A stretch of DNA of 64,000 nt from JANMDR01 sp031376425 (GCA_031376425.1 JANMDR010000060.1:18043-82042); one strand, 5' to 3'. Positions 53,100 to 63,737 are shown, numbered from the stretch's first letter. Notes: generated by a model from the sequence alone, not told the origin. Program-made: numbers and translations.

Positions 53100-54278
53100 T
53101 TACTTGCCACGACTTTCTAAAATTTCTACTGCTGGCAAAACTTTGCCTTCTAAAAACTCCAAGAACGCGCCGCCACCAGTGGAAATATAGCTGATGTTGT
53201 CTGCTATATGATATCTCGCAATGGCCGCCAAGGTATCACCACCGCCAGCGATGGAGAAGGCCGAAGAATGGGCTATGGCGTCCGCCACGGCTTTAGTACC
53301 ACCGCCGAATTGGTCAAACTCAAACACGCCTACCGGGCCGTTCCAAACGATGGTGCCGGCTTCATTTAAGACATGCGCAAAGTGCTTTGCGGTATCTGGG
53401 CCAACATCAAAAATCATGTCATCCTCAAGTACTTGGCTCACGGTTTTGGTTGTGGCTACTGCATCGGCCGCAAAGGCTTTGGCACACACAACGTCAGTGG
53501 GAATCGGTACAGCCGCACCACGGGCGTTCATCATCGCGATGATTTCTTTGGCCTCACCAACTAAGGACGGCTCCGCCAATGACTTACCGATAGGGTAGCC
53601 CTTAGCCAATAAAAAGGTATTGGCTATGCCGCCGCCAACGATTAGCTTATCTACCTTACCGGCAAGCGACTTCAAAATAGTTAACTTAGTAGACACCTTA
53701 GAACCCGCAACAATGGCGACTAGCGGGCGTTTCGGCGATGCTAACGCTGCCGCAAGCGCATCTAGTTCCGCCGCAAGTAAAGGCCCTGCACAGGCTATTT
53801 TTGCGTATTTAGCAATGCCGTGCGTAGTAGCCTCGGCACGATGTGCGGTGCCAAAGGCGTCATTGGCATAGATATCGCATAAGGCCGCCATTTTTTTTGC
53901 AAGCTCATCGCTATTGGCTTTTTCACCCACATTGGTGCGGCAGTTTTCTAATAGCACGACCTCGCCAAAGTTAACGTCTACGCCATCAACCCAATTTTGT
54001 TTCACCACCACGTTACGGCCTAGCAATTCCTCCATACGGTTGGCGATGGGTTGCAGCGAATCGGCTGGCGTCACTATGCCTTCCGTAGGGCGGCCAAGAT
54101 GCGAAGTGACCATCACCGCCGCACCCGCTTTTAGCGCATGAACAATGGCTGGCATAGAAGCGCGAATGCGGGTGTCATCCGTAATCTCGCCATCAGCATC
54201 TTGCGGTACATTAAGATCTGCGCGAATGAAAACACGCTTATTGGCGAGGGGTAAATCAGTTAAACGCAAAAACTTCAT
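53100..54278 (-). CDS. pgk: Phosphoglycerate kinase
   Basis: 392 residues. Visible: RVFIRADLNVPQD, TSHLGRPTEG with the substrate arginine, LLENCRTNVGE, AIVAGSKVSTK and the nucleotide loop GGGDTLAA. Second gene of the glycolytic run; AAGG precedes the ATG. A strong hairpin lies between it and gap. Confidence 0.97.
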   Translation of the reverse strand: MKFLRLTDLPLANKRVFIRADLNVPQDADGEITDDTRIRASMPAIVHALKAGAAVMVTSHLGRPTEGIVTPADSLQPIANRMEELLGRNVVVKQNWVDGVDVNFGEVVLLENCRTNVGEKANSDELAKKMAALCDIYANDAFGTAHRAEATTHGIAKYAKIACAGPLLAAELDALAAALASPKRPLVAIVAGSKVSTKLTILKSLAGKVDKLIVGGGIANTFLLAKGYPIGKSLAEPSLVGEAKEIIAMMNARGAAVPIPTDVVCAKAFAADAVATTKTVSQVLEDDMIFDVGPDTAKHFAHVLNEAGTIVWNGPVGVFEFDQFGGGTKAVADAIAHSSAFSIAGGGDTLAAIARYHIADNISYISTGGGAFLEFLEGKVLPAVEILESRGK

Positions 54279-54340
54279 GATTGCCTTACTTAGATTTGAA
54301 ATTACGAATTGGTATTGCTACAGCTGGTGATATGCCATCT

Positions 54341-54388
54341 ATAGATTTCTGAAGATGCCCAAAATACGGGTATCTTCAGGAAATCTAT
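54341..54388 (-). promoter_or_regulatory. Long hairpin between gap and pgk
   Basis: Arms 54341-54360 and 54368-54388 pair over 20 positions with one bulged base and one G-U, loop of seven bases. It sits 35 bases after the gap stop and 62 before the pgk start. There is no T run on the minus strand, so an mRNA-stability or processing element is more likely than a terminator. Confidence 0.7.
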
Positions 54389-54422
54389 GCTCGCTCTATA
54401 AACGTTATTTACGCTGCCACAA

Positions 54423-55436
54423 TTACTTGGCGGCCATTAACGCGGTAGTGGTATCCAACATTCTGTTACTAAAGCCCCATTCATTGTCATACCAACTGGA
54501 TACTTTAACCAAACGGCCTGACACTTTGGTTAGGGTGGCATCGAAGGTAGAGGAGTGGCTGTCATGGTTAAAATCAACACTGACCAATGGCGCAGTGTTG
54601 TAGCCCAAGATGCCCTTCATTTCTGGCTTTTCGGATGCTGTTTTCATAATCGCATTCACTTCTTCTACCGTGGTATCACGTGCAGCAACGAACGATAAAT
54701 CCACGATAGAAACATTAATGGTTGGTACGCGAATTGCATAGCCATCTAGCTTGCCGTTAAGCTCTGGCAATACTAAACCCACTGCCGTTGCGGCACCGGT
54801 TTTAGTTGGAATCATGCTGGCGGGTGCTGAGCGGGCGCGACGCAAATCTTCGTGCATTACGTCAGTCAATACTTGATCGTTGGTATAAGCATGCACCGTA
54901 GTCATTAAACCGTTTAGTAAGCCAATTTCTTTATGCAATGGAGCAACTAAGGGTGCAAGGCAATTGGTAGTGCAACTGGCATTTGAAATAACAGTATCAG
55001 TGGCTTTTAGCACGCTGTGATTCACACCGTAGACGATGGTAGCATCAACGTCTTTGCCGCCTGGAGCGGAGATAATAACTTTTTTAGCGCCGCCCCTTAA
55101 GTGCGCCGACGCTTTTTCTTTAGTGGTAAAAAAACCAGTACATTCCAGCACCACATCTACCTGCAAATCGCCCCAAGGAATCAACGCGGGGTCGCGTTGG
55201 GCAAATACTTTAATTTTGTCGCCATTCACGACCATGGTGTCGCCTTCAACCGTTACCGTGCCGGGAAATTTGCCGTGGGCGGTATCGTAGCGGGTTAGAT
55301 GCGCATTGCTTTCAGCGTTGCCCAAATCATTAATAGCAACAATTTGAATGTCATGCTTTTTGTTGCCTTCATAGTGGGCGCGCAAAATATTGCGGCCAAT
55401 GCGGCCATAGCCGTTGATAGCGATGCGAATTGTCAT
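54423..55436 (-). CDS. gap: Glyceraldehyde-3-phosphate dehydrogenase
   Basis: 337 residues from the ATG at 55436, chosen because the protein then begins IRIAINGYGRIGRN as in the family and GGAAA precedes it; an extension to 55475 adds 13 unrelated residues. Catalytic Cys in NASCTTNCLAP, NAD loop at the start, and WYDNEWGFSNRM at the end. First gene of the glycolytic run. The Asp at the end of the second beta strand region suggests NAD rather than NADP, but I did not verify this. Confidence 0.95.
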   Translation of the reverse strand: MTIRIAINGYGRIGRNILRAHYEGNKKHDIQIVAINDLGNAESNAHLTRYDTAHGKFPGTVTVEGDTMVVNGDKIKVFAQRDPALIPWGDLQVDVVLECTGFFTTKEKASAHLRGGAKKVIISAPGGKDVDATIVYGVNHSVLKATDTVISNASCTTNCLAPLVAPLHKEIGLLNGLMTTVHAYTNDQVLTDVMHEDLRRARSAPASMIPTKTGAATAVGLVLPELNGKLDGYAIRVPTINVSIVDLSFVAARDTTVEEVNAIMKTASEKPEMKGILGYNTAPLVSVDFNHDSHSSTFDATLTKVSGRLVKVSSWYDNEWGFSNRMLDTTTALMAAK

Positions 55437-55651
55437 GATGAATTTCCAGAGTTGAAGAAGAAGTCGCGCAGGCATGGCGTTATCACGTCATTTACGTTTA
55501 TAGCCGCTGCAACGCTATTTTAACGCATTGCAGGACGCTAGCGGGCGGTATGCCAGTCTTGGTCGATTTACCGCGTTTTACCGCGCGTGCATTGCGTGAT
55601 TGATGGTGACTTTTCCCGATCAACCCTAATTTCGACGCAATACCTTTGATT

Positions 55652-56386
55652 TCACCACGGCTCGTCGCAAAACATATAGCCATGTGGTCTAACGGTTTTG
55701 ATTTTCCATATCGATTCTTTTTCATCGCCAAAACGCTTGCGTAAGCGATACAGGCGGGCATCTACCGAGCGATCAGTGCCGCTATAGTGTAGGCCACGCA
55801 ACTCTTTGAGAATATCGTTTCGATACATCACTTTGCCCGCGTTGGTAGCGAGTAACCACAGCAAATCAAACTCTGCGGGTGTGAGTTCAATACGCAGATC
55901 ACCAAGCGCTACTTCGCGATTAGCACCATGTATTTTTAAGCGGCCAAACTGCAGGAGTTCGCTATCATCGCGATTGACTTCACCCATATGGGAACGCCTG
56001 TTGATCGCCTTAATACGCGCCAACAATACCCGTGGTTGAATCGGCTTGGCTAGATAATCGTCAGCACCCAGTTCAAGCCCCAGCACTTGATCAAAATCTT
56101 CCTCCCGCGCGGTCAAAATGATAATAGGCACCTTGTTACCACTAGCGCGAATTTCCTTGCAAACGTCGAAACCATCTTTACCCGGAAGCATTACATCCAG
56201 AATAATTAAATCTGGCTGCTCCGCCACTACCCGCGCCAACACGCGATCACCGCGCGTTTCACACTTGACTTCAATGCCCTGTTTTTTTAAATAATCACTA
56301 ATTGCGCGACTTAGCTCAACATCATCTTCGACCAGAAGCAATTGCAAAGCAGGTGGCGAAGCTGGAAGGGGGTCATCAGGTTTCAC
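55652..56386 (-). CDS. OmpR/RstA-type response regulator
   Basis: 244 residues. Receiver domain with acidic pair in LLLVEDD, phospho-acceptor Asp64 (LDVMLPG) and Lys in YLAKPI; winged-helix DNA-binding domain from about 140 with LTPAEFDLLWLL and YSGTDRSVDARLYRLRKR split around the recognition helix. Its ATG lies inside the end of the kinase gene (11-base overlap). Closest by eye to RstA. With its kinase broken, its phosphorylation state in this strain is doubtful. Confidence 0.93.
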   Translation of the reverse strand: MKPDDPLPASPPALQLLLVEDDVELSRAISDYLKKQGIEVKCETRGDRVLARVVAEQPDLIILDVMLPGKDGFDVCKEIRASGNKVPIIILTAREEDFDQVLGLELGADDYLAKPIQPRVLLARIKAINRRSHMGEVNRDDSELLQFGRLKIHGANREVALGDLRIELTPAEFDLLWLLATNAGKVMYRNDILKELRGLHYSGTDRSVDARLYRLRKRFGDEKESIWKIKTVRPHGYMFCDEPW

Positions 56387-57760
56387 GGCGCGCTCCGTTG
56401 GTCATCATTTTGTTATTACAATTCCATTTAATTTGTACACGCGCACCACCGAGCGGTGCATCGCTAATGGTTGCGGTGCCGCCGTGCCAGCGAGCTATTT
56501 GCTTCACAATCGCTAACCCGATACCAAAGCCGCCGGATGCCCGATCACGGCTTTTATCGAGACGCGAAAATGGCTCAAATAAATGTTCACGTTCAGACAC
56601 CGGAATTCCCGCACCGTCATCATCCACCGTCAATATCGTTAATCCATTTTCGGTATTCACCGAAATTTCAACTTGCGATCTCGCATAATGTACCCCGTTG
56701 CGCAACAAATTTGCAGCAGCGCGGCTCAGATAACGATGATCTCCATCCACGCTATCAACTCCTACCCGCGCCACTACCGCCACGGTGCGCACCGTACTGC
56801 ATGCAACATCTTGTGCTTCAGCAACGAGTTCTTCAAGCCACGGTGCCACATCAATTGCAGCAATGGCTAGTTTTGGTTCTTCTCGATCAAGCCTTGCATA
56901 TTCCAAAAGTTCTGTAGAAAGCTCATCAAGCTGATCAATAGCCGAATCCATCGCTAATAATTCGGCATTTTTTTCAGCAAGCGTTGGCGCGGTTACCGCT
57001 AATTCATGTCGAAACCGCAAGCGCGTAATGGGCGTACGAAATTCATGCGAAATGGCATTGGTGAGTTGCTTGTGCGAGCCAATAGTGCGCCAATACGTTG
57101 CTTCATCTTATTCATTGCATCGGCCAAGGGATACATTGCTGCACCCTTGCCCATCTTTATATCGAAGTCAAAACTTCCTTCGCCTACCCGCGTTGCAGCC
57201 TTCTCCAATATCAGCATATCGCGGCGAAATAAGCGCAACCAGAAAAATACTGCCAAGCCATACATGGATGACTCAACAAGCCACGTAAATTGCGTCGGGG
57301 AAAATAACCCAAAGACAAACGTCATTGGTTGTTGCCGCGCAAAGGGTGCCTTCAATACCACCACCCAATCAGTACCCGAAATAGTATGAAATACTTCATA
57401 ACCAAGCCCATTGGGCGTATCAAGACTAACCGGGTTTTGTGCACGAATGACTGCCATTTTTTCTGGCGACAATTGACCCGTCTTTGCAAGATCATCAAAA
57501 CGCAGCATTCGAGAAGGACCTAAAAATACCTCGGGTGAGCCGATTTTTTCTTTCAACTTTTCAAACCGCTCCGGCCATTGTGATTGCGGAAACGGCGCCA
57601 GTACTTCTTCAATATATACATAGTTGCGACGAAACCGCTCGTTTGAATTTGACTGCGCTTGCGCGTTCACGGTGAGATCAAAGACGAATTTCTGGATCTG
57701 AAACGACGTCAGTGAAGCCAAGCAAATCAATAGCCAAAGTTTTAAAAAAAGTTTAGTCAT
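56376..57760 (-). pseudogene. RstB-like sensor histidine kinase broken by a frameshift
   Basis: The N-terminal frame (57760 down to 56999, 253 codons) has two membrane helices and a HAMP-like region, then stops. The C-terminal frame has the H-box KQLTNAISHEFRTPITRLR (phospho-His codon at 57045-57047) and an ATPase domain with AAANLLRNGVHYA and GGFGIGLAI. The two join with one base missing at about 57072: codons GCT CGC are followed by AC then AAG. No start codon precedes the H-box in the second frame, so no intact kinase is made unless this is a sequencing error or a programmed shift. Confidence 0.88.
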
Positions 57761-57802
57761 ACGCCCATGATGCCACTAACTTGATACGCAGTGCCGCTAA
57801 AG

Positions 57803-57832
57803 TAAAAATGGGCGCGTTTCTAAAACGCGCCC
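57803..57832 (-). terminator. Rho-independent terminator after the TonB receptor genes
   Basis: GGGCGCGTTT and AAACGCGCCC pair perfectly around a 3-base loop; on the minus strand ATTTTTA follows. 22 bases past the receptor stop. Strong. Confidence 0.88.
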
Positions 57833-57854
57833 TCATTATTTCTAAAGCCAACTG

Positions 57855-60605
57855 CTATTTGAATTGATAGCTTGCACTGAAAGTAGGATAAATACCCAAT
57901 GGGTTGTGGAAGTTGGTGTTATAGCCCAAAGTAGCATTAGCGTTAAAATCAAACGGCGGTTTTTTATCCGTAATATTGCGCACTACTAATCGTAACGTTA
58001 GGTTCTTTATGCCAGCGTAAGAAAGGTTAGCATCCATGGTCGCCCAACTCTTAATCTGACACAAACCAGAAATTGAATCAATACGTGCCTGCCCCGCATA
58101 GGCCAAACATGTGCCAAAGCCGTCACGATAATTGTAGCGACCGACATAATTGCCGCGCACACCGAACGACCAATCTCGATAATCCCAATTGCCGGAAATA
58201 TTACCGCGAATACGCGGTGAATTAACGCCGCCGATACTATCGACGAGTGGATCGCCTTTTTCGCGTGCAAATTTATTGTTGATATTGTAAGTGGCTGTGG
58301 CGTTTAAGGTGAGTTTGCCCCATTGGCTTAAATTTATTTTTTGGTTAACATCAATATCTACACCTGTTACTTGCGACCCCCCCAGATTTAAATACTGGCG
58401 TAATACCGTTTGTACCGGACCCGAATTTGGCACTCCGGGCAACCAAGTAAGCGGATTTGGATCACGCAATACAGCATTTGCAAAACGCGCTTCACCATTA
58501 AAATTGCCTTGCACGACAAAGTTCGAGCTGAAGCGATCAATTTCATTTTTTCGAGCGATGTTGAAATAGTCAATCGACAAACTCAGGTTTTTAGTCACAT
58601 CCCAAATTGCACCGAAATTATAACTTTTTGATTTTTCAGGCTCTAAATTTGGGTTGAACTGAATTTGTGCGGCTACTACCTTTAAACCGCCGCATTCATC
58701 CGGATCAGCCGTTACTGGACAACGCAAATTGTCGGTAATCTGCTGAAATGATCGTACTGCAGACTTTGAAATTTGCGATAGCGATGGTGCACGAAAACCG
58801 GTGGAATAATTAGTGCGCAACGCCAAGTTAGGCAATGCCTTCCACTTCAAACCAAATTTTGGGTTAGTGGAGCTTCCGTAGTCGGAGTATTTGTCGTAAC
58901 GCCCAGCAACTGATGCATCCAACGTTTTTGTAATCGGTAGGGCAAACTCCACAAACGCTGACGTCACTTTTCGCGATCCATCGGCAAAGGATGCACCAAA
59001 TCCTACGATGCGTGAATTGACGATATTGGCGTCTGGCGTAATTTCTAAACTATCACGGCGTAGCTCAACACCTGCCCCTACCGCAATCGCGCCACCGGGC
59101 AGTTGGCCGAATTCTGTAGATGCCTTTAAATCCCAAATCTTGCTAGTTGATTCACCACTGTTCGTGAAATTAGTGCTGATGCGATCAATCTGCGCTTGGC
59201 TATTCGGTGCGTTAAACCTCCACGATCCGTCGGCAATCGCCTGTTGCACTTCGGGGAATAATAGCCTACGACCGGTCGTTGACTCCGCTTTGCTGGTGTT
59301 AAAAAGAACTGCGGATTCCCAATCCCACGCACCAAATGTCCCCTTCAATCCGGCAACAGCGCGCGCGTCTTTGGTTGTACTAATATCACGACTACGGCCT
59401 AAGTCTACCCAGCGATACCGTAACCCCACAGGAAAGGTGTAGGGGTTTTCAGGATGTCCTACTGGCAACACTAATTGAAAACGTAATGGCTGAAACGAAT
59501 TAGTCAGCCAAATTGTTGGGGTAGCGGGGTTTTCGGAAATCGGCGCACCGGTAAAAGTGTTTACCGTTTTAGAAAAACTCGCCTCACCAAATGCAGACAA
59601 ACTGGGTCGAATATCGATTGTGCCACGGACGTAGGCGGTATCCCGCTGCGTTTTGCCGGATTGTTCTAAATCATCCCACTGGTTATAGCGGCAGAGCCCG
59701 CCGATGACCGTCGGACATCCCGCGCGCGCAGCAACAAATGTCGCAAACAGACCACTGCCTAGGCGTGCTTCGCGATAATAGTTGCCCGGATAGGAGAGCG
59801 AACTGAGCACAGATTGACGTTGCAAAAACGTGGTGTTGGTCCAATTACTATCAACATTATCCTCTTGCTTAATAAGCACCGCTTCTCGTTCGAAGCGTTC
59901 ATAAGTACCAAATACATTAAACTTATCTGCGGCAAGATCGCCGATACCAAAGGCTACGTTTATTTGCTTAATTCTAAATTCATTATCCGCATTTTGTGAA
60001 ATCGACGCGGTGCCAACAGCACCCGTAAAATCTTTACGCAAAATAATATTCACTACTCCGGCAATCGCGTCGGAACCATAAATAGCTGATGCGCCATCAC
60101 GCAAAATCTCAATACGTTCAATCGCCGCTGTGGGAATCGAATTTAAGTTGGTGATTACTGACTGCCCCGTATTGGGGTCATTAAATGCCGCTGGACTAAT
60201 GCGTCGCCCGTTAAGCAAAGTCAATGTTGCCTGCGAGCCTAAGCCACGTAATGCGACCGTTGCGGCACCCGCTGCGAATCCATTTCCGGCGGAAACGTCA
60301 TTGAGTGCACCGCCAACGGCAATGGGCAGATTGCTAAGCAATTCTTGTACCGATGTGGCGCCAGATCTCTTAATATCAGCAGCATTGATAATTGTAATAG
60401 GCGAGGAAGTTTCTGCATCAACACGCTTTAAGTTTGATCCAGTGACTTCAATTTTTTCAACTTTTTGAATTACAGCAGACTGTGGCGGTACTGAATTAGC
60501 GGGTGCAGTTTGTTGCGCAAATACATGAACCGAAACCAACACATTAGCGCTAATAAAACCTGCACCAACAAGGTTCCGCACCAAGACTTTTGATGAAAAA
60601 AACAT
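57855..60605 (-). CDS. TonB-dependent outer-membrane receptor
   Basis: 916 residues. Signal peptide (about 1-31, HVFAQ), TonB-box-like KIEVTGS, plug with ATVALRGLGSQATLTLLNGRR and ILRDGASAIYGSDAIAGVVNI, barrel ending YPTFSASYQFK. AGGAGA precedes the ATG. The plug resembles the large receptors used for sugars, peptides or similar organic ligands more than siderophore receptors; no substrate can be named. Downstream of the second receptor by 42 bases and followed by a terminator, so the pair is one operon. Confidence 0.93.
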   Translation of the reverse strand: MFFSSKVLVRNLVGAGFISANVLVSVHVFAQQTAPANSVPPQSAVIQKVEKIEVTGSNLKRVDAETSSPITIINAADIKRSGATSVQELLSNLPIAVGGALNDVSAGNGFAAGAATVALRGLGSQATLTLLNGRRISPAAFNDPNTGQSVITNLNSIPTAAIERIEILRDGASAIYGSDAIAGVVNIILRKDFTGAVGTASISQNADNEFRIKQINVAFGIGDLAADKFNVFGTYERFEREAVLIKQEDNVDSNWTNTTFLQRQSVLSSLSYPGNYYREARLGSGLFATFVAARAGCPTVIGGLCRYNQWDDLEQSGKTQRDTAYVRGTIDIRPSLSAFGEASFSKTVNTFTGAPISENPATPTIWLTNSFQPLRFQLVLPVGHPENPYTFPVGLRYRWVDLGRSRDISTTKDARAVAGLKGTFGAWDWESAVLFNTSKAESTTGRRLLFPEVQQAIADGSWRFNAPNSQAQIDRISTNFTNSGESTSKIWDLKASTEFGQLPGGAIAVGAGVELRRDSLEITPDANIVNSRIVGFGASFADGSRKVTSAFVEFALPITKTLDASVAGRYDKYSDYGSSTNPKFGLKWKALPNLALRTNYSTGFRAPSLSQISKSAVRSFQQITDNLRCPVTADPDECGGLKVVAAQIQFNPNLEPEKSKSYNFGAIWDVTKNLSLSIDYFNIARKNEIDRFSSNFVVQGNFNGEARFANAVLRDPNPLTWLPGVPNSGPVQTVLRQYLNLGGSQVTGVDIDVNQKINLSQWGKLTLNATATYNINNKFAREKGDPLVDSIGGVNSPRIRGNISGNWDYRDWSFGVRGNYVGRYNYRDGFGTCLAYAGQARIDSISGLCQIKSWATMDANLSYAGIKNLTLRLVVRNITDKKPPFDFNANATLGYNTNFHNPLGIYPTFSASYQFK

Positions 60606-60647
60606 TTACTTCTCCTGAATAATTTAACTGTTTCGCTTAGCGAAAAA

Positions 60648-63600
60648 CTAGAACTTCAACTGTGCCTGTGCCAGATAGCGACGACCTACAACGTCATAAG
60701 TCGACGGATCAGTGCCGGATTGCACATTAGGTGTGTAGGTACGCGGTTTTTGATCTAGCGCATTGACTAAACCTAGGCGAATCGTGAAGGTTTTAGCGTA
60801 GGTATAGCCAATGCCAATATCCCAATATGTTGTGGCCGGAACGCCGCCAAAGTTTTCGCTTGGAAACAACTTAACCATACGGTTTTCCATCTTGTCGATG
60901 TAACGCGCACGCGCGTCAAAAGAGAAGTCGTTCCATAAATAACGCGCCGTGAAATTTCCCTTAAACTTCGGGAATGCCTGACCCAAACCGGCACCAAAAA
61001 ATGGAATGGTGCCGCTGAAATCATTGGTTGGAAACTCTTGGCGCGTTTGCGACTTAAACGCTAAAAGGTAATTTAGTTGCGCCAATAGTTCTAGTCGACC
61101 GGTACCGAGCGGTGTACCCCAGCTTACCTGCGTGTCAATACCACTCGTTGAAAGCACACCACCATTAGTTAGCGGAAACGCTTCTGACGGTGTACTGAAA
61201 TCAGAGACGCCCAGAATGTCGTTAGCACGGAACAGCGCCGCGCAATTTTTATACGTTGCACTATAGCTTGGGTTGTTGCCGTAGAAGTTATAGCAATCAG
61301 CAATGTATTCATTAGTATCTGCAATGGTAATTGCGTCCTTAACTTTAATTTTATAAAAGTCCACTGAGGTGCGAATACCTTTGAAAAACCCACTTACTTT
61401 TGGTGCCCATACGAGCCCCAGTGTATAGCTATTGCCGGTTTCTGGCTTCAAATCCGGATTACCAATCAGTCCAATCGTCGCCTGAGTACCAGGCGTTTGC
61501 ACATGCGTTGTAACCAAACTACCTAACCCCCCAGCTTGTCCTGCGGTTTGGCACAGTGTGGCCAGACGGGCCGCATTAGCACCCGTAGTACGCGCTACGC
61601 TGGTGATGGAGCACGGATCAAAAATCTGCGGTGCGCTTTCGCCACCGTCAAATAGCTCACCAAAGTTTGGTGCACGCACGGATTGTTGCGCTGACCCGCG
61701 CGCGCGCAGGGTATCGCTCGGCTCCCAGCTAAAATCCATCGACCATGCATTGCTGCGCTGCTTGGTACTTTCTTGGCCAGTGACTAAGTCTTTGGATTGA
61801 CTGCTAGAGCTACGATAAGCAAAGTGCACATCCAGCGACTGCGCTAAGGGCAAATTTCGAGCAATTGGTACTGAAACTTCACCAAATAAGTCGCGGAAAT
61901 TATTGTTACCGGCCGCCACAGCTTGCGTTGTGAAACCCGATATGGCACCTGCTGCAGAGCCCGGATCAAAGTTATATTTAAAATTTCTAAACTCACTACC
62001 GACCACCACTGAAACTGGGCCATGATTGAGTTGCATGGCCTCACCCGACACAAAAGCTTGACCGATGGTTTGAGTGAAGTCCGTTGTTTGTGCGCCACTC
62101 ACACGCAGGTACGCCTGACAGGCGGGTGATAATGTTTGCCGTCCAAACGGGTTGATACCACCTTCACAGATGGATCGACCGCCATCTGGCGCTGCCAATG
62201 CGGTAAGCAATTTATTGGTATCTACGTTATTGCCCTGCGCATTTACAATTTTAGTACGCCCCTCAGAGATATTGGCTTCCCATTTCCAGTTATCGCCAAA
62301 CAAGGGGCCTTTGGCACCGCCTGCATATTGCGTGACGGTGTTTTCATAGCTAGCCGTACGCAAACCCAGCGCGAGTGTGCGCCAGCGCATCAAAAACGGC
62401 TCACTGGCACCAGCACCAATAATTCTTGGGTCATCGCCGGTTCGGGAATTTAATAGTGTGCGCAAGTCAGCGGGGATAAAGGGATTGGTAGCAGGCACAA
62501 TGAGTTGCGTGCCCACGTTACGACCCGGCGTGATCAAGGCGCTAGCACCTTGCGTGGCCGTTGCAGTTCCGGCGGCAGCCACCGTAATAGTAGAAACGGG
62601 TGTTGGTGCAAGAGCTGTTGTTGAGGTGTAATTGGTATTCGAAAAGTTTGAGAATACTTCGATATTGTTGCCGAATTTATATTCGACCTTCGCCATCGCC
62701 GATTTACGCTCCAGAGGCAACACGAGAATATTTACGGCATCAAAGTTGTAGGAATATACGTCTGGGAATAGCCTTGTGTTTTCACCTGAGTTTGGTGCGT
62801 AGCGATAATTGAGCACATCACGTGATGTGTTGAACACACCAGGGTAAAACAAGCTGCCGTCGGTATTGAAGCTATGGGCAGACGCATTGGGCACTGTTCC
62901 CGGCGCGGCACCGCCATACGAGGCTTGTCCATATAGCGCATTTACCGCAGCTTGCGACGGTAGGTTACTCCCATCAGGACGATACGAACCTTCCGGAAAG
63001 AAGGAAGTGGTGGCGGTAGCCACTGCCGCAAAATCGCGTTGCCCTTTAATGATGCCTTGGCGTTGTGAATATTCAAAACCAATCACAGCATTGCCGCGTT
63101 TATCCGCAAAATTACCGCCCATCACCACCGATGCATTTTGCTCTCTCGCATCTTTGTATTTTTCGCTATTGGTCCAACCTGCGCGAATGTCCAAGCCTTC
63201 AAAGCGACGCTTTAACTTAATGTTAACAACACCGGCTACAGCATCAGCACCATACACAGCACCAGCACCGCCAGAAATAATTTCAATGCTCTCAATTAAC
63301 GCAATAGGAATGGTGTTGAGATCAACGGTTTGATTTGATGCAGACACCATTGGACGACGACCATCGATAAGTACGAGGTTACGATTAGAACCTAAACCGC
63401 GTAAGTCAATATTGGATTGCCCAGCATTAGGCGGATTGTTTGAGGTGGTCGTGCCAGATGGATTTACCTGTGGCAATGAGTTAAGAAAAGTATCTAGCGT
63501 GATATCTTGATGTTTGGCTAGTTCTTCTGACGTGATGGTGACAATGGGGCTATTAGAATCAAAATCTTGTTTAGCCACGCGGGAACCGGTGACCACAATT

Positions 63601-63737
63601 TGCTCCACCTTCTCGGTTTTTTCTGGTTTTGCTGGCGGCGTTTGTGCCAGTGCGTGCCCGGCGCCCACCACGCCAATAACCAAACCCGCATTCAATGCAC
63701 AGGATACCGCCACGACTAATTTTCTTATTTTCATCAT
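60648..63737 (-). CDS. TonB-dependent outer-membrane receptor, large
   Basis: 1029 residues. Signal peptide to about 31 (AGHALAQ); two consecutive ATGs, of which the second (63734) has the better spacing from AAGGG. TonB-box-like VEQIVVTGSRVAK, plug with SNIDLRGLGSNRNLVLIDGRRP and GAGAVYGADAVAGVVNI, barrel ending YLAQAQLKF. Same subfamily as the next gene. First gene of the pair. Substrate unknown; no inner-membrane transporter or hydrolase lies within the window to hint at it. Confidence 0.93.
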   Translation of the reverse strand: MMKIRKLVVAVSCALNAGLVIGVVGAGHALAQTPPAKPEKTEKVEQIVVTGSRVAKQDFDSNSPIVTITSEELAKHQDITLDTFLNSLPQVNPSGTTTSNNPPNAGQSNIDLRGLGSNRNLVLIDGRRPMVSASNQTVDLNTIPIALIESIEIISGGAGAVYGADAVAGVVNIKLKRRFEGLDIRAGWTNSEKYKDAREQNASVVMGGNFADKRGNAVIGFEYSQRQGIIKGQRDFAAVATATTSFFPEGSYRPDGSNLPSQAAVNALYGQASYGGAAPGTVPNASAHSFNTDGSLFYPGVFNTSRDVLNYRYAPNSGENTRLFPDVYSYNFDAVNILVLPLERKSAMAKVEYKFGNNIEVFSNFSNTNYTSTTALAPTPVSTITVAAAGTATATQGASALITPGRNVGTQLIVPATNPFIPADLRTLLNSRTGDDPRIIGAGASEPFLMRWRTLALGLRTASYENTVTQYAGGAKGPLFGDNWKWEANISEGRTKIVNAQGNNVDTNKLLTALAAPDGGRSICEGGINPFGRQTLSPACQAYLRVSGAQTTDFTQTIGQAFVSGEAMQLNHGPVSVVVGSEFRNFKYNFDPGSAAGAISGFTTQAVAAGNNNFRDLFGEVSVPIARNLPLAQSLDVHFAYRSSSSQSKDLVTGQESTKQRSNAWSMDFSWEPSDTLRARGSAQQSVRAPNFGELFDGGESAPQIFDPCSITSVARTTGANAARLATLCQTAGQAGGLGSLVTTHVQTPGTQATIGLIGNPDLKPETGNSYTLGLVWAPKVSGFFKGIRTSVDFYKIKVKDAITIADTNEYIADCYNFYGNNPSYSATYKNCAALFRANDILGVSDFSTPSEAFPLTNGGVLSTSGIDTQVSWGTPLGTGRLELLAQLNYLLAFKSQTRQEFPTNDFSGTIPFFGAGLGQAFPKFKGNFTARYLWNDFSFDARARYIDKMENRMVKLFPSENFGGVPATTYWDIGIGYTYAKTFTIRLGLVNALDQKPRTYTPNVQSGTDPSTYDVVGRRYLAQAQLKF

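Noticed and set aside
55498..55761. Open frame of 87 codons on the minus strand after the response regulator
   Set aside because: It overlaps the regulator gene by 110 bases in another frame and its composition is basic and unstructured; no motif recognised. The rest (55498-55651) is probably the plain 3' flank.
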